Assembly: GCF_047511655.1 (NCBI RefSeq)
Contig: NC_133389.1
Span: 155,697,973 to 155,761,972 of the forward strand
Direction of reading: 5' to 3'
Origin: Castor canadensis
Lineage: Eukaryota > Chordata > Mammalia > Rodentia > Castoridae
DNA: 64,000 nt
The position numbers were made by a program, and so were the translations under genes. The notes beneath the pieces are model-generated. The model searched no databases. It was not told the DNA's origin and worked only from the letters and a program-made list of their open reading frames with translations. Below, one piece after another: positions 1-11,913 of this stretch. The first letter of the stretch is position 1; each line of letters opens with the position of its first letter.

Positions 1-378
1 ACTGTACAATTCCATTTATTTAATAGCAAGAACCAATACATCTATAGACAAAGAAAACAGATCTGTGGTTGATGAGGTCAGGAAAAAAGATAATGAAGAA
101 TGACTAATGAATACTTCATGGGTATGAGGTTTCCTTTTGGGAAGATGAAAAGGTTCTGGAACTACATATAGTGATGATTACACAATATTATGAATGTACT
201 AAATGCCTATAAGCTATACCCTTTATAAAAGTTAAAATTGTGGATTTTGTTATGTGTATTTACCATAAAAATATTGATCCGCTCAAAAAGAATGAAATTT
301 GAGAAATTTATAAATATGTAATTAAGCATACTCCTATATAATCAATGGGCCAAAAATATAAATCACAAAGAAAATAAG

Positions 379-845
379 AGCTGGGTATGGTGATGCATGC
401 CTGTAATCCTAGTACTTGGGAGACTAGGCAGGAGGATCAAGAGTTTGAGCCCAACCTGGGCTACACACTGAGTTCAAGACCTGCCTTAGCCACATGGCAA
501 GGCTGTGGATCAAAAAACCCAAAATATGCCAAGTGCCAGTGGCTCACGCCTATAATCCTAGCTACACAGGAGGCAGAGATCAGGAGGATCATGGTACAAA
601 AACAACCTGGGCAAACAGTTCAAGAGACCCTACCTCAAACAACAACAACAACAAAATCACAAAAAAGGGCTGGTAGAGTGACTCAAAGCGTAGGCCCTGA
701 GTTTAAATCCCAGTACCGCAAAAAAATACAGCAGGCAGAGTGGCTCAAATTAGTAAAAATGGCTTGAGTGGTAAGAGTGGCTGCCTAGCAAGTGCGAGGC
801 CCTGAGTTCAAACCCCAGTGCTGCCAAAAGAAGAAAGAAAAAAAG
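379..845 (+). repeat. SINE cluster: B1-like, composite, tRNA-like
   Basis: A B1-like monomer (379-515), a composite copy (525-728) with an (ACA)n-rich linker, then a tRNA-like monomer (730-845). A 126-codon open frame at 387-767 is only read-through of these SINEs. Confidence 0.85.
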
Positions 846-1021
846 AGTAAGGTGAGAAAGCTCCAAATACAAAAATAAAAGTAAAATATTTTGAGATAAC
901 CAAAAATGAAGCACAGATACCATAACTTACTGATGAAGTTTATCAAGAAACTTCATCCTCTTCAGCTCTAAACATCTATGTTTAAAAAGAAAGATGCCAA
1001 ACCATTCTATAATTTAAGAAA

Positions 1022-1735
1022 CTAGGTGGTATGGCTCAAGCAACAGAGCGCCTAATTTGCAAGTGAGAAGCCCTAAGTTCAAACGCCAGTTCACATACAT
1101 GCACACATACACACACAACCCCCCCCAAAAAAAAAACTAGAAAAAAACAGAAGAAATAAATACATGAAAAAAAAAAAAAGAAACTATGGTAGCAAAAAAA
1201 ATCAGTGATACAGACATTGGTTCTCAGAAATGATAAACAAAATTTCAAGCTAGATGGGGGGGGAATTAGGACTAAAAAAATTAGGAATGAAAAAGTAGAT
1301 TTGATCTACCTATGTTAAAGAAAAGAAAAAAAGCCAGGTGCTGGTGGCTCACTCCTGTAATCCTAGCTATTCAGAAGGCAGAGATCAAGAAGATCTCTGT
1401 TCAAAGTCAGCCCAGGCAAATAATTTAAGAGACCCTATCTCAAAAAAATACCCAACACACACACACAAAAAAAAAACAAGGCTGGAGGAGTGGCTCAAGT
1501 GGTATAGTGCCTGCTACCCCAGTACCAAAAGAAAAGAAAAAAGACTATAAGGAATATTAATTTTGAAAAGTACGGCAATATAGCTGGGGATGGTAAGTAG
1601 ATGCCTGTAGCCTCAGCTACTTGGGAGACTAAGGAAGGAGAATCACAAGTTCAAAACCAGTGCCTGCCTGGAATGTGCAAGGACCTGGGTTTGACCCTCA
1701 GTACTGCCAAAAGAAAAAAAAGGCATCAATAAATT
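1022..1735 (+). repeat. SINEs: tRNA-like, composite, B1-like
   Basis: A tRNA-like unit at 1022-1105, followed by a CA/C-rich and A-rich stretch; a composite copy at 1332-1530; and a B1-like head joined to a short tRNA-like end at 1580-1722. Confidence 0.8.
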
Positions 1736-2022
1736 AGATAATGAAGATGAAATAGACAAGTTTGTAGATAGACAGAAGCTTCTGAATTTAACTGAAAAAG
1801 AAAATGAAAATGTAAATAAATTTAAAACAAGAGACTATATTAGTAACAAAAAACTTCCCACAAAGAAAAAAAAGCCCACACCACCAAATGGCTTCACTGG
1901 TTAGTTAAAATAAGAATTTAAAGAACTACCATATTAGATTTAAACACAAAAATATCAATGATCACACTAAATTTAAATGATCTGAACACTACAAATTAAA
2001 TACACATACACATAACACAACA

Positions 2023-2100
2023 CGGCTGGGAGTATAGCTCAGTGGCAGAGTATATGCTCAACACATACAGGATCTTGGGTTCAATGCACAGCCTTTTTCT
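2023..2100 (+). repeat. ID-like SINE
   Basis: GGCTGGGAGTATAGCTCAGT followed by a worn B box (GGGTTCAATGC) shows the tRNA-Ala-like ID unit with A and B boxes. A (TG)n-rich tract follows at 2643-2690. Confidence 0.75.
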
Positions 2101-2862
2101 TCCAAAAACTCAATAAAATCAATGAGTAATTTTAAATGGCAAAACATTCTGGAAGATATAATGTACAGGCTAAGTAGGGCCAATCTTCTACAGCTCTCCA
2201 TGTTCTTTTACATTTAAACACAGTAAGGTACATTAAAGGTAGGTGGCTGCAATAAAAAATCGGAAATAAAGATTTCCATGGATAGTTTAAAACACAGAAC
2301 AAGGTTTCCTAGGAGAGGGCAGGGAAGCACATACAGATGTGTTGTAGGCGTAAGGGATGGTAAACCAGCTGAATCTCAGATCCACCCAACTGAAGAAACA
2401 TAGCGTACTCCAAGACTAGCACCTAAGAGTCCAACAAGAGTAAGCTGAAAAATGAATGAACCAAGGGGGAGGAACCTATAGCCAGGCAAGAAGAGAATTA
2501 CTTGTAAAAGAGAAGAAAAATAAACTGAAGGAAAAGAAGAACCAGGAAAGTCGACTACCATGGTAGACAAGGTAGAGTGGCCAAGGGAGAAAACTGCTAC
2601 AGATGAAGAAAACTGAGGATGGTCTTAAGTGTAAACAACAAAAGTGTGTGTGTGTTTGTATGTGTGTGTGTTTGTATGTATGTGTGTGTAAAATTAAATC
2701 CGCCTTTCTTTGCTCTAATTCCATGCCCAAGTAAATTTCTTTTTTTCCATGTAAATTTCTGATTATAACTTGCTTCTCTTATAGTTTTAATTTATAGATT
2801 AGTTTCTAGAGAATGAGTTTTCTAAGCCTAATCATCTTCTGGTATATTAACAAATTACACTT

Positions 2863-2960
2863 TTATGTTTTGTTTTGTTTTTGCAGTACTGGGGTTTGAA
2901 CTCAGGGCCTCAAGCTTGCTAGGCAGGCATTCTACCACTTGAGCCACTCTACCAGCCCAC
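2863..2960 (-). repeat. tRNA-like SINE monomer
   Basis: Complement of the tail unit (GCAGTACTGGGGTTTGAACT to ACTCTACCAGCCC). Confidence 0.85.
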
Positions 2961-3514
2961 AAATGACACTTTTAATCCTACGAATTCAAGAACCATAGCC
3001 TAAATTGTAAATCCATATGGTGATACTATGAATTTCTAGAGGGTGCCTGGAGCAGAGAAGTGGTCTCTCCTCTATCTTGCTGGGCATCATTGCTTAAATG
3101 AATAAAGAGCCAAGTCTGAGTCATCTTCTGGCCTCCAACATAAGGACTTCTCTTGATTTTATTACGCTGCAGCAAGTGAATTCCTACATTGCTAAAGCAG
3201 CCACCTAAAAGAAAAGTTGTCTCACTATTTCTTACTGAAGAAAATGTGCACTAATATACTATAACCTTACACAAACATCTTCCCAGGAAAATTTGGAAAA
3301 ACATTTAAGAGGGCTATCTGAATACTGAAACTCCATTCTGAAAAAGGCAGGTAGAACTCCTAAAGGAGATTTAACTTATAAACATTTCAGCACAGCAGAA
3401 ATATTAAAAAATGGATTGATGTTGCAGAAGACAGGTAAGGTAAAATGTATTATTTCTAGCTACTGAAGGGATAGGGCCAAAGAAGCATACAGTGGGACTC
3501 CCAAGTAGCCTGCA

Positions 3515-3612
3515 AACTTACCATGGGCAAGTTCCCTAACCTGCTTTCCTTCTCTGAAAGATGAGGACATTGATTCAGTAATCTCTACGGTCCCTTTCAA
3601 CTCTAAAGTCTA
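3515..3612 (+). repeat. MIR remnant
   Basis: GGGCAAGTTCCCTAACCTGC then TTCTCTGAAAGATGAGGACA is the core of a mammalian-wide MIR, just downstream of the INO80D exon at 3831-3939. Confidence 0.6.
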
Positions 3613-3830
3613 TTATATTGGTTCCTTCAGTGGTGAATGGGAAAGGTGTAGAAACAAACTTACCAAGAAAATTAGCTTTGTTCAAACAACAGGGTTCATT
3701 TCTTCACAAATGGAATCTAATTTACCTTTATTATAATAAAACTAGACCCAGCAAAATAAAAATATTAGCATCAATAGGAAAAAGTTTATCTGCTACAAAT
3801 CTAAGGGAAAAACTCAAAAGAAAGGCTTAC

Positions 3831-3939
3831 ATGTTTCTTTCGTATCTGAGGGTTTCTCGGATGGACCATGCAACCTGATATGGTGAGGCCTGCTCTGAGT
3901 CCTCCAGTTCTTCTCCGCTTTCTTCAGACCAGTCCAACC
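3831..3939 (-). CDS. INO80D: INO80D coding exon (third coding exon, about residues 322-357)
   Basis: This exon continues the INO80D frame. The acceptor is CCATAG followed by GGTTGG. Its first two bases complete a glycine codon begun by the exon at 13780-14525, so the joined reading is HLG then LDWSEESGEELEDSEQ. It is rich in Glu and Asp at the start and then reads SPYQVAWSIRETLRYERN. The 109 bases give 35 whole codons plus two bases. The donor is read as AAACAT followed by GTAAGC; without splicing there the frame stops at once (ATG TAA), so the exon must end by this point. INO80D is a metazoan-specific accessory subunit of the INO80 chromatin-remodelling complex in the nucleus. The next coding exon was not found in bases 1-3830 and should lie outside the window. 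The residues just before the donor are the least certain part of the match. Confidence 0.88.
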
Positions 3940-4142
3940 CTATGGCAGATGGGATATTGCAAGTTAGGAAAATTTTACTTTTATTTAAAATTTAGATTAA
4001 AAAGCTATTCAAAATACATAAGCCAACCCCACAGCAAGTACTATTGTATTATGAATAAATGCCTCCTGATAAATCACATCTCTATTCTTACAAAAACAAT
4101 GTATGACATACACTCAGGTTTTAAAAAGATGGCCTTATAAAG

Positions 4143-4720
4143 AGCCAGTGGGGTGCAATGGCTCACACCTATAATCCTAGCTACTTGGGAGGCAAAGAGC
4201 AGGAGGATCAAGGTTTGAGGCCAGCCTGGGCAAAAAGCTGAACACTGTGGTAAACACCTGCCATTCCAGCTACATAAAGAAGAATAAATGAAGAGGATTG
4301 TGATCCAGGCCAGCTCAGGCATAGAGCGAGACCCTATCGCAAAAATAACTACATGAAAAATGACTGGAGGTATGGCTCAAGTGGTAGAGCACCTGCCTAG
4401 CAAAGCAGGAGGCCCTGAGTTCAACCCCTGGTACCACAATCAACCAATCAATCAATCAATAAATAAACAGACAGATTAGATGGCCTTATAACAAGAAGGA
4501 CATATGCTATGTTACAAGAATGAACCTCTTTCTTTCTTTCTTTCTTTACTTATTTATTTTTGGGTGGGACTGAGGGTTGAACTCAGGACTTCATGCTTGC
4601 AAAGCAAGGTGTTCTACCACTTACGCCACACTTCCAGCCCATTTTGCTGTGGTTATTTTGAAGTTGGGGTCTTGACTTCAACTAGGATTATAGGCATGAG
4701 CCATCAGCTCCTGGCAAGGA
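4143..4720. repeat. Two composite SINEs in opposite orientation
   Basis: A plus-strand composite copy with an enlarged head (4143-4437) and an (AATC)n tail, then a CTTT-rich stretch and a minus-strand composite copy (4555-4714). Confidence 0.8.
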
Positions 4721-5194
4721 TGGACTTCTTTTGTCAGACACTTCAGTAATGGAGTAAAAACAACACAAGGCAAAGAGAGAGAGTCCAGGACACATAAAAG
4801 GTGAAACCTGTCAAGTATCAAAACATCATACACAAACAATGACGGCAAAACAAATCCAAGAGGGTCAGAAAGGCAGTTCAGGCAAGGAAAAGGTACCAAG
4901 GGAGACACTCTATACTTCAACAAGGGGTCCTGGAATAAAATATCAAAGGTAGACATGCTCCATCCCCTCTCCAATACCTCTGGAGGAAAGGGCTCATCCA
5001 TTACAGTCATTCCCATGGGAAGAGGGGGTGAGATGGCAGTGTCTATCACTAACGAGGTTTGGGATTCTTTTAATTCTTTTAAACAAAAGCTGCAACATTT
5101 TGCACTCCATTTTGCAAAACAAGCTTAGAGGAGAATGTGTAGAAATATGGTATCGAACAATGCTTATTTTGTTAAGTGCAATAATTCTTTTTCT

Positions 5195-5745
5195 TTTATT
5201 TTTTTTCTTTTTGGCAGTAATGGGGTTTAAATTCAAGGATCTCCCCACTTGCTAGGCAGGCACTCTACCACTTGGTCCACTCCATCAGTCTTTTTTTGTA
5301 TTGGATATTTTCAAGATAGGGTCTCATGACCTATTTTCCCAGGCTGGCTTTGAACCTCGAGCCTCCTGATCTCTGCATTCTGACTAGCTACTATTATGAG
5401 CTTTTATTTGAGATAGTCTCACTTTAAGCCCAGGTGGCCTATACTGAAATCCTCCTATTTATACTTCTCATGTAGATGGGACAATGGATATACCACTGGG
5501 CCCAGTCACTGATGGAGATGGGGGTCTCTTGAATTTTTTTTAAGGGGCTGGCCTTGGACTGTGCTCTACCTCCCAAGTAGCTAGGATTACAGACTTGGGT
5601 CACCTCACTCAACTTAAATGCTATAATTTTTAATGATAAGATAATAATTAGCTGGAGTAGAGGTATGGCTCAAGAGGTACAGCACCTTGCTTGGCAAGCA
5701 CAAAGCCCTGTGTTCCAACCCCAATCTCACAAAAAAAGAAAAGAA
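5195..5745. repeat. SINE cluster
   Basis: A minus-strand composite copy (5197-5402) runs into an old B1-like element (5403-5620, minus), followed by a plus-strand tRNA-like unit (5651-5745). Confidence 0.75.
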
Positions 5746-6690
5746 AAAAATAATTAGCTTCTGACATAAAGGTTTCCCCCTTTTAAATGTTTATATCCTG
5801 AAGAGGTCTTGATAAAAAGATGCTACTTGCTTCAAGTATTGTAACAGTATGCCACGCCACTTAACTTTAACACGCTCAGACCCCTGTGAAACCTATTAGA
5901 CCCTTTGATAACTGGTATTATTTGATGTGTATCTTCCTTCTGAAGACCTCAAAAATCAAGACTGTCCTAATTAGACAGTTATATTTCCAAAGACCTCACA
6001 GATTTCTTCCAGGGTTCAAATGAGTTTACATGCGCCAAATAAGGAAATTAAGAAAAGGTTAACTGAAATGCAAGTTACAAATGCTTAAAGTTAAATTACA
6101 TATTGCCACTAGCATAAGGAAACTTCACATGTAGTTCCAAGATGACCATTTAAAGTGTTGGGTCACCTTAACAACTTAATTAAAATTAAAAATTTCAATT
6201 AAAATGGCAAATTTGTAGGGAGGAAAACAAAAGCAAGAAACAAGTGCTTAAAGCACTTCAATATGCTGAAAGGCAAGGTCCTTAAAAATGATACTTAAGT
6301 CACCTTTAAAACACAAGTTATCTTTTAATTGTTTCTATAGCAGTAATAATAATAATTTCTACTCAGACAGCTATATTTTCTTTTAAAATGTCAAGATCTA
6401 AGATGGAAGTGTTTCTCCTGCCATGAAATTAACTATCCAATAAAGCAAACCTTTGATCTTGGCATCATTATCACCAGTTCTAATGCAGCTAACTGATACA
6501 ACCAGTTCAGACAGGACTGTAAAAGCTAATTACAAGACTGACTCTTGTTTAAGTACTCCTTGCTAAAATGAATACAGACCACAAATACAGACTATGCTTA
6601 ATCAAAAGAATGCATTAAAATTTCTGATTTCTACAAAATAACCTTTGTTCTGAAATTTTAAGTCTCTAATATGACTGGACTTAAAAAGGC

Positions 6691-7470
6691 CAAGCCAGGT
6701 GTAGGGATACATGCCTAGAACTCCAGCCTAAGGCTAAGGCAGGAAGACCAAGAGTTCAAGGCCAGCCTTGAACCTGTCCTAAAAAAAAAAAAAAAAAAAA
6801 AAAAAAGAAAAATCAGCTCCCAACATAAAATTTCAGTTTCAAAAACAAAAAGGTAATCAACAACCACAAATGAATGAAATTATAAATAAAAATGTGGTAG
6901 ATTATATAGGTCTATATATGGTACAATCGGGGGCAAACATTTAGAAAAAAATAGTTAACCAGGCACCAGTGGCTCACACCTGTAATCCTAGCTACTCAGG
7001 TAGAGATCAGAAGGATTTCAATTAGAAACCAGCCTGGGCAAACAGCTCAAGAGACCCTATCTGGAAAATATCCAACACAAAAAAGGGCTGGCAGAGTGTC
7101 TCAAACCCAAGTTCTACCTAACCAAAAAAAAAAAAAAAAAATTTCTGCCTCAAAATTAACACCTAAAAATTTCAGACAGGTAAGTAAATGATAAAAATTA
7201 AAAAACCAAAAGGATATGAGTGAGTATATTTACATACTCTTGGAATGAAGAAAGGACCAAACAAGGAAACAAACAAAAAACCTCCAACGCAAAAGGAAGA
7301 AATCCTAAAAGAATAATAATAATAAAGATAATATATAAAATTTGTAAGTTCTAAATTCTAAAATCATGCCAGTAATGATGGTTCACATCTATAATCCCAG
7401 ACTTGATAGGGTTGAGACCGGAGGATTGAGAGTTCAAGGTCAGCCTGGGCTACATAGCCAAAAAAAAAAC
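6691..7470 (+). repeat. SINEs: B1-like, composite, B1-like
   Basis: B1-like 6691-6808 with an A26 tail; composite 6958-7140 with part of the tail unit deleted; B1-like 7368-7470. Confidence 0.8.
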
Positions 7471-8298
7471 TTTGTAGTAGATATTTGGACAAGATCGGGG
7501 GCATTCAGGGTGGTATGGCTGTAGACTGTAATAGATATTTGGAAACAAATAACAAATGAGAAGGAGAGAAGTTTTGGAACAAATATGAAACACATATAAA
7601 AAGCTCTTAGCGATTAGTAAAGAAACACTTCAATAAAAACAGATGAACAAAATAATAAATATGAAATAAGTATTTGTTCATAAAGTATGCAAACAAATAT
7701 TCAACTATATTATTAATCAAAAATAGCAGTCATCAAAGTATGCTCTACCGAGCCCTAGGGGTCCCTGAAATCTTCCCAGGAGGTACCGTAGGTTAACACT
7801 TTTCAAAATAACACTATTAAAAATAACACTATGACATTATTTGCTTTTCTCACTGTGTTAACATTTTTTAATATCCACTTTTTACACCCACCACCATTCT
7901 ACTTCCCTCTCCCACCTCTCCCTAGTGAGTAGACATTTACACCAAAAGGTATAAAAGCAATGGTAGGTAACTCTGCCAGCTCCTTAACACGAATCAAGGC
8001 GGTAGCACCAAGCTTCACTTGTAGTCACTGTATTATTCACACCATGCCTCTCAGTGTTGAAAAGAAAAGCAAGGAAGGAGGGACGGAGGGAGGAGGAGAG
8101 AGACTGGTGGGGGGGAGATAGTTTCACTTATATAAGAGTGTTCTTGTCTATTAAAGAAAGACTAGGCATGACTAAATATGAAGTACATGTAAAGCCCTCT
8201 GCTGTACAGACGAACGGATGATGTGGGACTGTTTTAAGTGAAGCCTGAAGTTGCTGCTTTTGTTTCATTTGACACTGTTTTTATTTGAAAGCAGGAAG

Positions 8299-8400
8299 CC
8301 CCTCTGCTGGAGGCATGGCTAAAATGGCAGATTACATGCAAGCACTAGGCCTTGAGTTCAAACCCCAGCAATGCCCAAAAAACAAAAGCAAAACCAAACA
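8299..8400 (+). repeat. tRNA-like SINE monomer
   Basis: TGGAGGCATGGCTAAAATGG to GAGTTCAAACCCCAGCAATG. Open frames here are SINE read-through. A purine-rich tract (GGAGG units) lies upstream at 8070-8115. Confidence 0.75.
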
Positions 8401-8469
8401 AAAAACGTCTGCGAGACAACTGTGGAGTCAAGAAGACAGCCAAGGGGATTCACTGTTGCTGTGTGAGTC

Positions 8470-9080
8470 ACTGTTCGTCCTGTAACAAAATCAACATAAA
8501 AGACAGGAAACATTTATTTTGGCTCATGGTTTCAAAGGCTTCAGTCCATCATGGCAGAAAGATGTGAGGCAGCAAAGTTGCTCACCTCATGGCCCCAGAA
8601 GCAGAGAAAGGGAGGGATTACGGATGTGGAACGCCCTGCAAAGACACACCTCCAGTGACCAACTTCCTCCACCTCCTACCTTCACCACCTCCCAATAATG
8701 CCATCAAATTAAGAATCTATCAATGGCCTGGCACTGGTGGTTCACACCTGTAACCCTAGCTACTCAGGAGGCAGAGATCAGGAGGATCTTGGTTCAAAGA
8801 CAGACAGGGCAAATAGTTCAGCGAGACCCTATCTTGAAAAACGCTTCACAAAAATAGGGCTGTGGAGTGGCTGAAAGTGAAGGCCCTGAGTTCAAGCCCC
8901 AGTACCAGCAAAAAATAAAAAAGAATCTATCAATGAATGGTTAATCCACTGATGAAATTAGAACCCTCATGATCCAGTCACTTCCCAAAAGCTCATCAGC
9001 GGGCAACCAAGCCTTTACAATATAGGACTCTTTTTCGGGGAAGGGAAAACTTCATGTCAAGCCACAACAGTTGCCAATGA
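8470..9080 (-). mobile_element. MaLR-type LTR, split by a composite SINE
   Basis: The plus strand matches the complement of MaLR LTRs: TAACAAAATCAACATAAAAG, TTTATTTTGGCTCATGG, TTAATCCACTGATGAAATTA, CCCTCATGATCCAGTCACTT, and a CTTCATGTCAAGCCACAACA end. A SINE occupies 8726-8920. No retroviral genes adjoin. Confidence 0.6.
8726..8920 (+). mobile_element. Composite SINE with 15-bp TSD
   Basis: Full-length 7SL-like head plus tRNA-like tail ending in an A-rich stretch, flanked by AAGAATCTATCAATG at 8711-8725 and 8921-8935. The insertion follows an AATT then AAGA target, typical of L1 endonuclease. Confidence 0.92.
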
Positions 9081-9744
9081 TAAAAATCTGAATTTTCATT
9101 TGAAAGCTTGATTTTGAAAAAACTTAAATTCATCATTGAGAGCTTGATAACTTCCAGCAGTTAGACTTTTCTGATAAGACTGGTGATAGTATTAACAAAG
9201 GTGACTTTTATTTTGTATAATGAAATATGTCAACATTTGGAACACCTATGTAACTCAGTAAACCAATATATTCCATGGTGTTTAAAAAAAAAAAAACAGG
9301 TAAAAGGTTCATCAGAAGTACAAGGCAGACCAATGGGTATTAATCTAACGGTACCACAAGTTCCCTGAGATGGTTTCAGATGCCACACTGCAACTAATTT
9401 CTAGAGTACTACCACAGGTCAAGTTTTGGTATAAATTCAAATATCCCCAATTATTTGAAAAGGGCTATTAAAATATTCCTCCCTTTCCACCTAGCTATGT
9501 GTGAGGTCACATTTTTATCTACAAACCAAAATCACGTATCACAGCAGACTGAGCACACAAGCAGACACAACAACCCTGTTGTGCTCAAATAAACTAGACA
9601 GTGAGACAATGAAAGCAATGCCATTCTTTCCTGTTATTTTGTTGTTGTTGTTGCTATTTTTATTTTGTAAGACAGTTATTTAAACAAACAACAGGTTAAC
9701 ATACAGTCCATTTATTATCATTATTTTTGAATGAACTAACATCT

Positions 9745-10475
9745 TTTTATTTCCACTGGTACCAGGGATAGAAACCAGGTCCTAATGCATGCTAAGCAAG
9801 TGCTCTAACACTGAGCTTACATCCTGAACTCAAATTATCTTTTTTCAGTTTTGATTTCTCATATACTAAATACCAACAGCTAAAACTCGTACACAAAACC
9901 CTCCAGTGTCCTCAATAATGTTTTGGGGCTGTATTCAAGTTCAAACTAAGGGCCCTGCACTCGCTGAGCAGGCACTTCACCATTTAAACTACACCCACAG
10001 TCCTTTCACTTCAGTTGTGTTTCAAATAGGGTCTCACATTTATGACCAGGGCCAGCCTGGACTGCGATTCTCCTATTTATGCCTCTTGAATAGCTAGGAT
10101 GACAGGAGGACACCACCGTGCCCAGCTTTATTAGTTGTGATAGAGTCTGACAACTATTTCCAAGGGCTGGTCTCAAACCACAATCCTCCCCATGTCTACC
10201 TCCTGAGTAACTGGGATTACAGCTATGAGCCACTATACCCAGCCGCTCAATAACTTTTTTTTTTTTTGGTGGGACTGGGGTTTGAACTCAGGGTTTTGCA
10301 CTTGCAAAGCAGGTGTTCTACCACTTAAGCCACACTACCAGTCCATTTTGCTCTGGTTATTTTGGAGATGGAGTCTCATGAACTATTTGCCCAAGCTGGC
10401 CTCAAACTATGATCCTCCTGATCTCAGCCTCCCAAGGACCTAGATTACAGGCATGTACCACCAGCACTCATCTAA
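9745..10475 (-). repeat. Minus-strand SINE cluster
   Basis: ID-like 9752-9830; composite 9916-10126; B1-like 10127-10250; composite 10254-10471 with a T12 tail. They lie head to tail with almost no unique sequence between the last three. Confidence 0.82.
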
Positions 10476-10689
10476 CTTTTAAATGTAAAAGATTCTGAGG
10501 CCAAAAGTTTTGAGATCTACTCATCTAAGGTATGCATATTAAAGCCGATTTTCTATTAAATTTGCAGAGGCAAAATAATAATCAGGGTTAATAGAGATGT
10601 GAAGAAACTGTCATTCTCTCACACTGCTAAAAAGAGTAAATTGACAAAATAATTTTTAAAAATTGTCAACTCATAACAAAAACTATTTG

Positions 10690-10965
10690 AGGGGATACTT
10701 AGGATTGAACCCAGGGTCTCACACATGCTTAAGCGCAAGCTCTACCACTGAGCTGCTATAACAGCAACCCTTCAAAACTTTTTTTCAAAGTGCAGAGAAC
10801 CAGGTTTGGTGGCATGTTCTATAATCCCAGCACCTGAGGCTGAGGCAGAAGGATGGTGAGTTTGGGGCTGGATGGTGTGGGGGCTGGGGGTATATGTAGC
10901 TCAGTGGTAGAGCGCTTGCCTAGCATTGGTGAAGCCCAATCCCCCCACACCACAAAAAAAAAAAG
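10690..10965. repeat. ID-like SINE and B1/ID-like SINE
   Basis: A minus-strand ID-like unit (10690-10772), then a plus-strand B1-like head followed by an ID-like unit (10798-10963; TATGTAGCTCAGTGGTAGAG). Confidence 0.78.
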
Positions 10966-11149
10966 TAAAGGCTTGAAACTGGCAATTCTACTTCTGCTTA
11001 AGGATAGGACAGAAATTACTTTGCTATAAAAATTTATAATGATAGAAACTGGAAGTGACAAATTGGAGACAGAATTCACCATAAAATATTATATTGTATA
11101 TGTGAAAATTTATTACTTGAAAATATATTACTATTAAAATTTTTTGCCA

Positions 11150-11480
11150 AGCTGACCACCAGTGGCTCACGACTGTAATCCTAGCTGATCAGGATGATCA
11201 TGTTTTTTTTTTTTTTTTTTTTTTACTATTACTGTCATTCATTCATTCATTCATTTATTTATTTTATTCATATGTGCATATGATGTTTGGGTCATTTCTC
11301 CCCACTTCCCTATGGTTTGAATCCAGCCCTGCAAATAGTTTGCAAGACCCTATCTTGAAAAAAAAAATCAATGAAAAAAAAAGATTAAAAAATAAAACAA
11401 AATAATCACCAAAAAGGGCTGGTGGGGTGGCTCAAGATGTAGGCCCTGAGTACCATCAAAAAAAATATATTTTTAAAACT
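11150..11480 (+). repeat. Composite SINE split by an L1
   Basis: The head is at 11150-11198 and the remainder at 11325-11480. The inserted L1 3' end is listed separately. A TA/GT-rich microsatellite follows at 11594-11640. Confidence 0.78.
11199..11324 (-). mobile_element. L1 3' end inserted into a composite SINE
   Basis: A T24 run and (CATT)n tail lead into ATTCATATGTGCATATG and TTGGGTCATTTCTCCCC, the complement of the L1 3' end seen also at 47.9 and 60.1 kb. To its left is the head of a composite SINE (11150-11198), and to its right the same SINE resumes (TGGTTTGAATCCAGCC.., 11313-11480). Only a few bases around the junction repeat, so the TSD is weak. Confidence 0.75.
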
Positions 11481-11913
11481 GATTACAAATCAGTATGTAT
11501 GCATGGTAGGAACTTAATTTTATATTTGAAAGAATATACCAAGATATTAATGAATGAGTACTTAACAGGCTTGGGGCATTTTATTTTTGCTACATATATA
11601 TATATATACGTATATATATATGTGTATATATATATTTATAAATAGCATGAACACATGTATATTTTAATTTTTATTAGTTTTTTAAACTAACAAAAGTCAA
11701 ACCTGGCTTAACAACAGATGAAGTAGTACTGAACGCGTCCTCTCCAATGCCATCCTTCCTGAGGATGTCAATTAAGAGTCTGGTTGTGTACATCCCTTCA
11801 CTCTCATCTATGCTCACACCAAAAAGGCAACCATCCATATATGTAAGTAATTGATGTGTATACTATTGTGCTTATTTATGTCCTTTGCCTATTTATTTTT
11901 ACAAAAATTGAAT

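Larger units (their letters stand above)
1..3830 (-). other. INO80D: INO80D intron (partial)
   Basis: Downstream intron after the exon at 3831-3939, continuing beyond the window. Apart from the repeats listed, no exon was found. Confidence 0.75.

Noticed and set aside
387-767. A 126-codon plus-strand open frame, and many like it (for example 17862-18122, 55942-56325, 58704-58925)
   Set aside because: The peptides (such as AHACNPSYSGGRDQED or LSSNPSTTKKK) are translations of SINE heads and tails and recur across the window in both orientations.
2024-2093. tRNA gene (A-box and B-box sequence in ID-like and tRNA-like units)
   Set aside because: The units have A tails, are present in many diverged copies and do not fold as intact tRNAs with a proper anticodon arm; they are SINEs.
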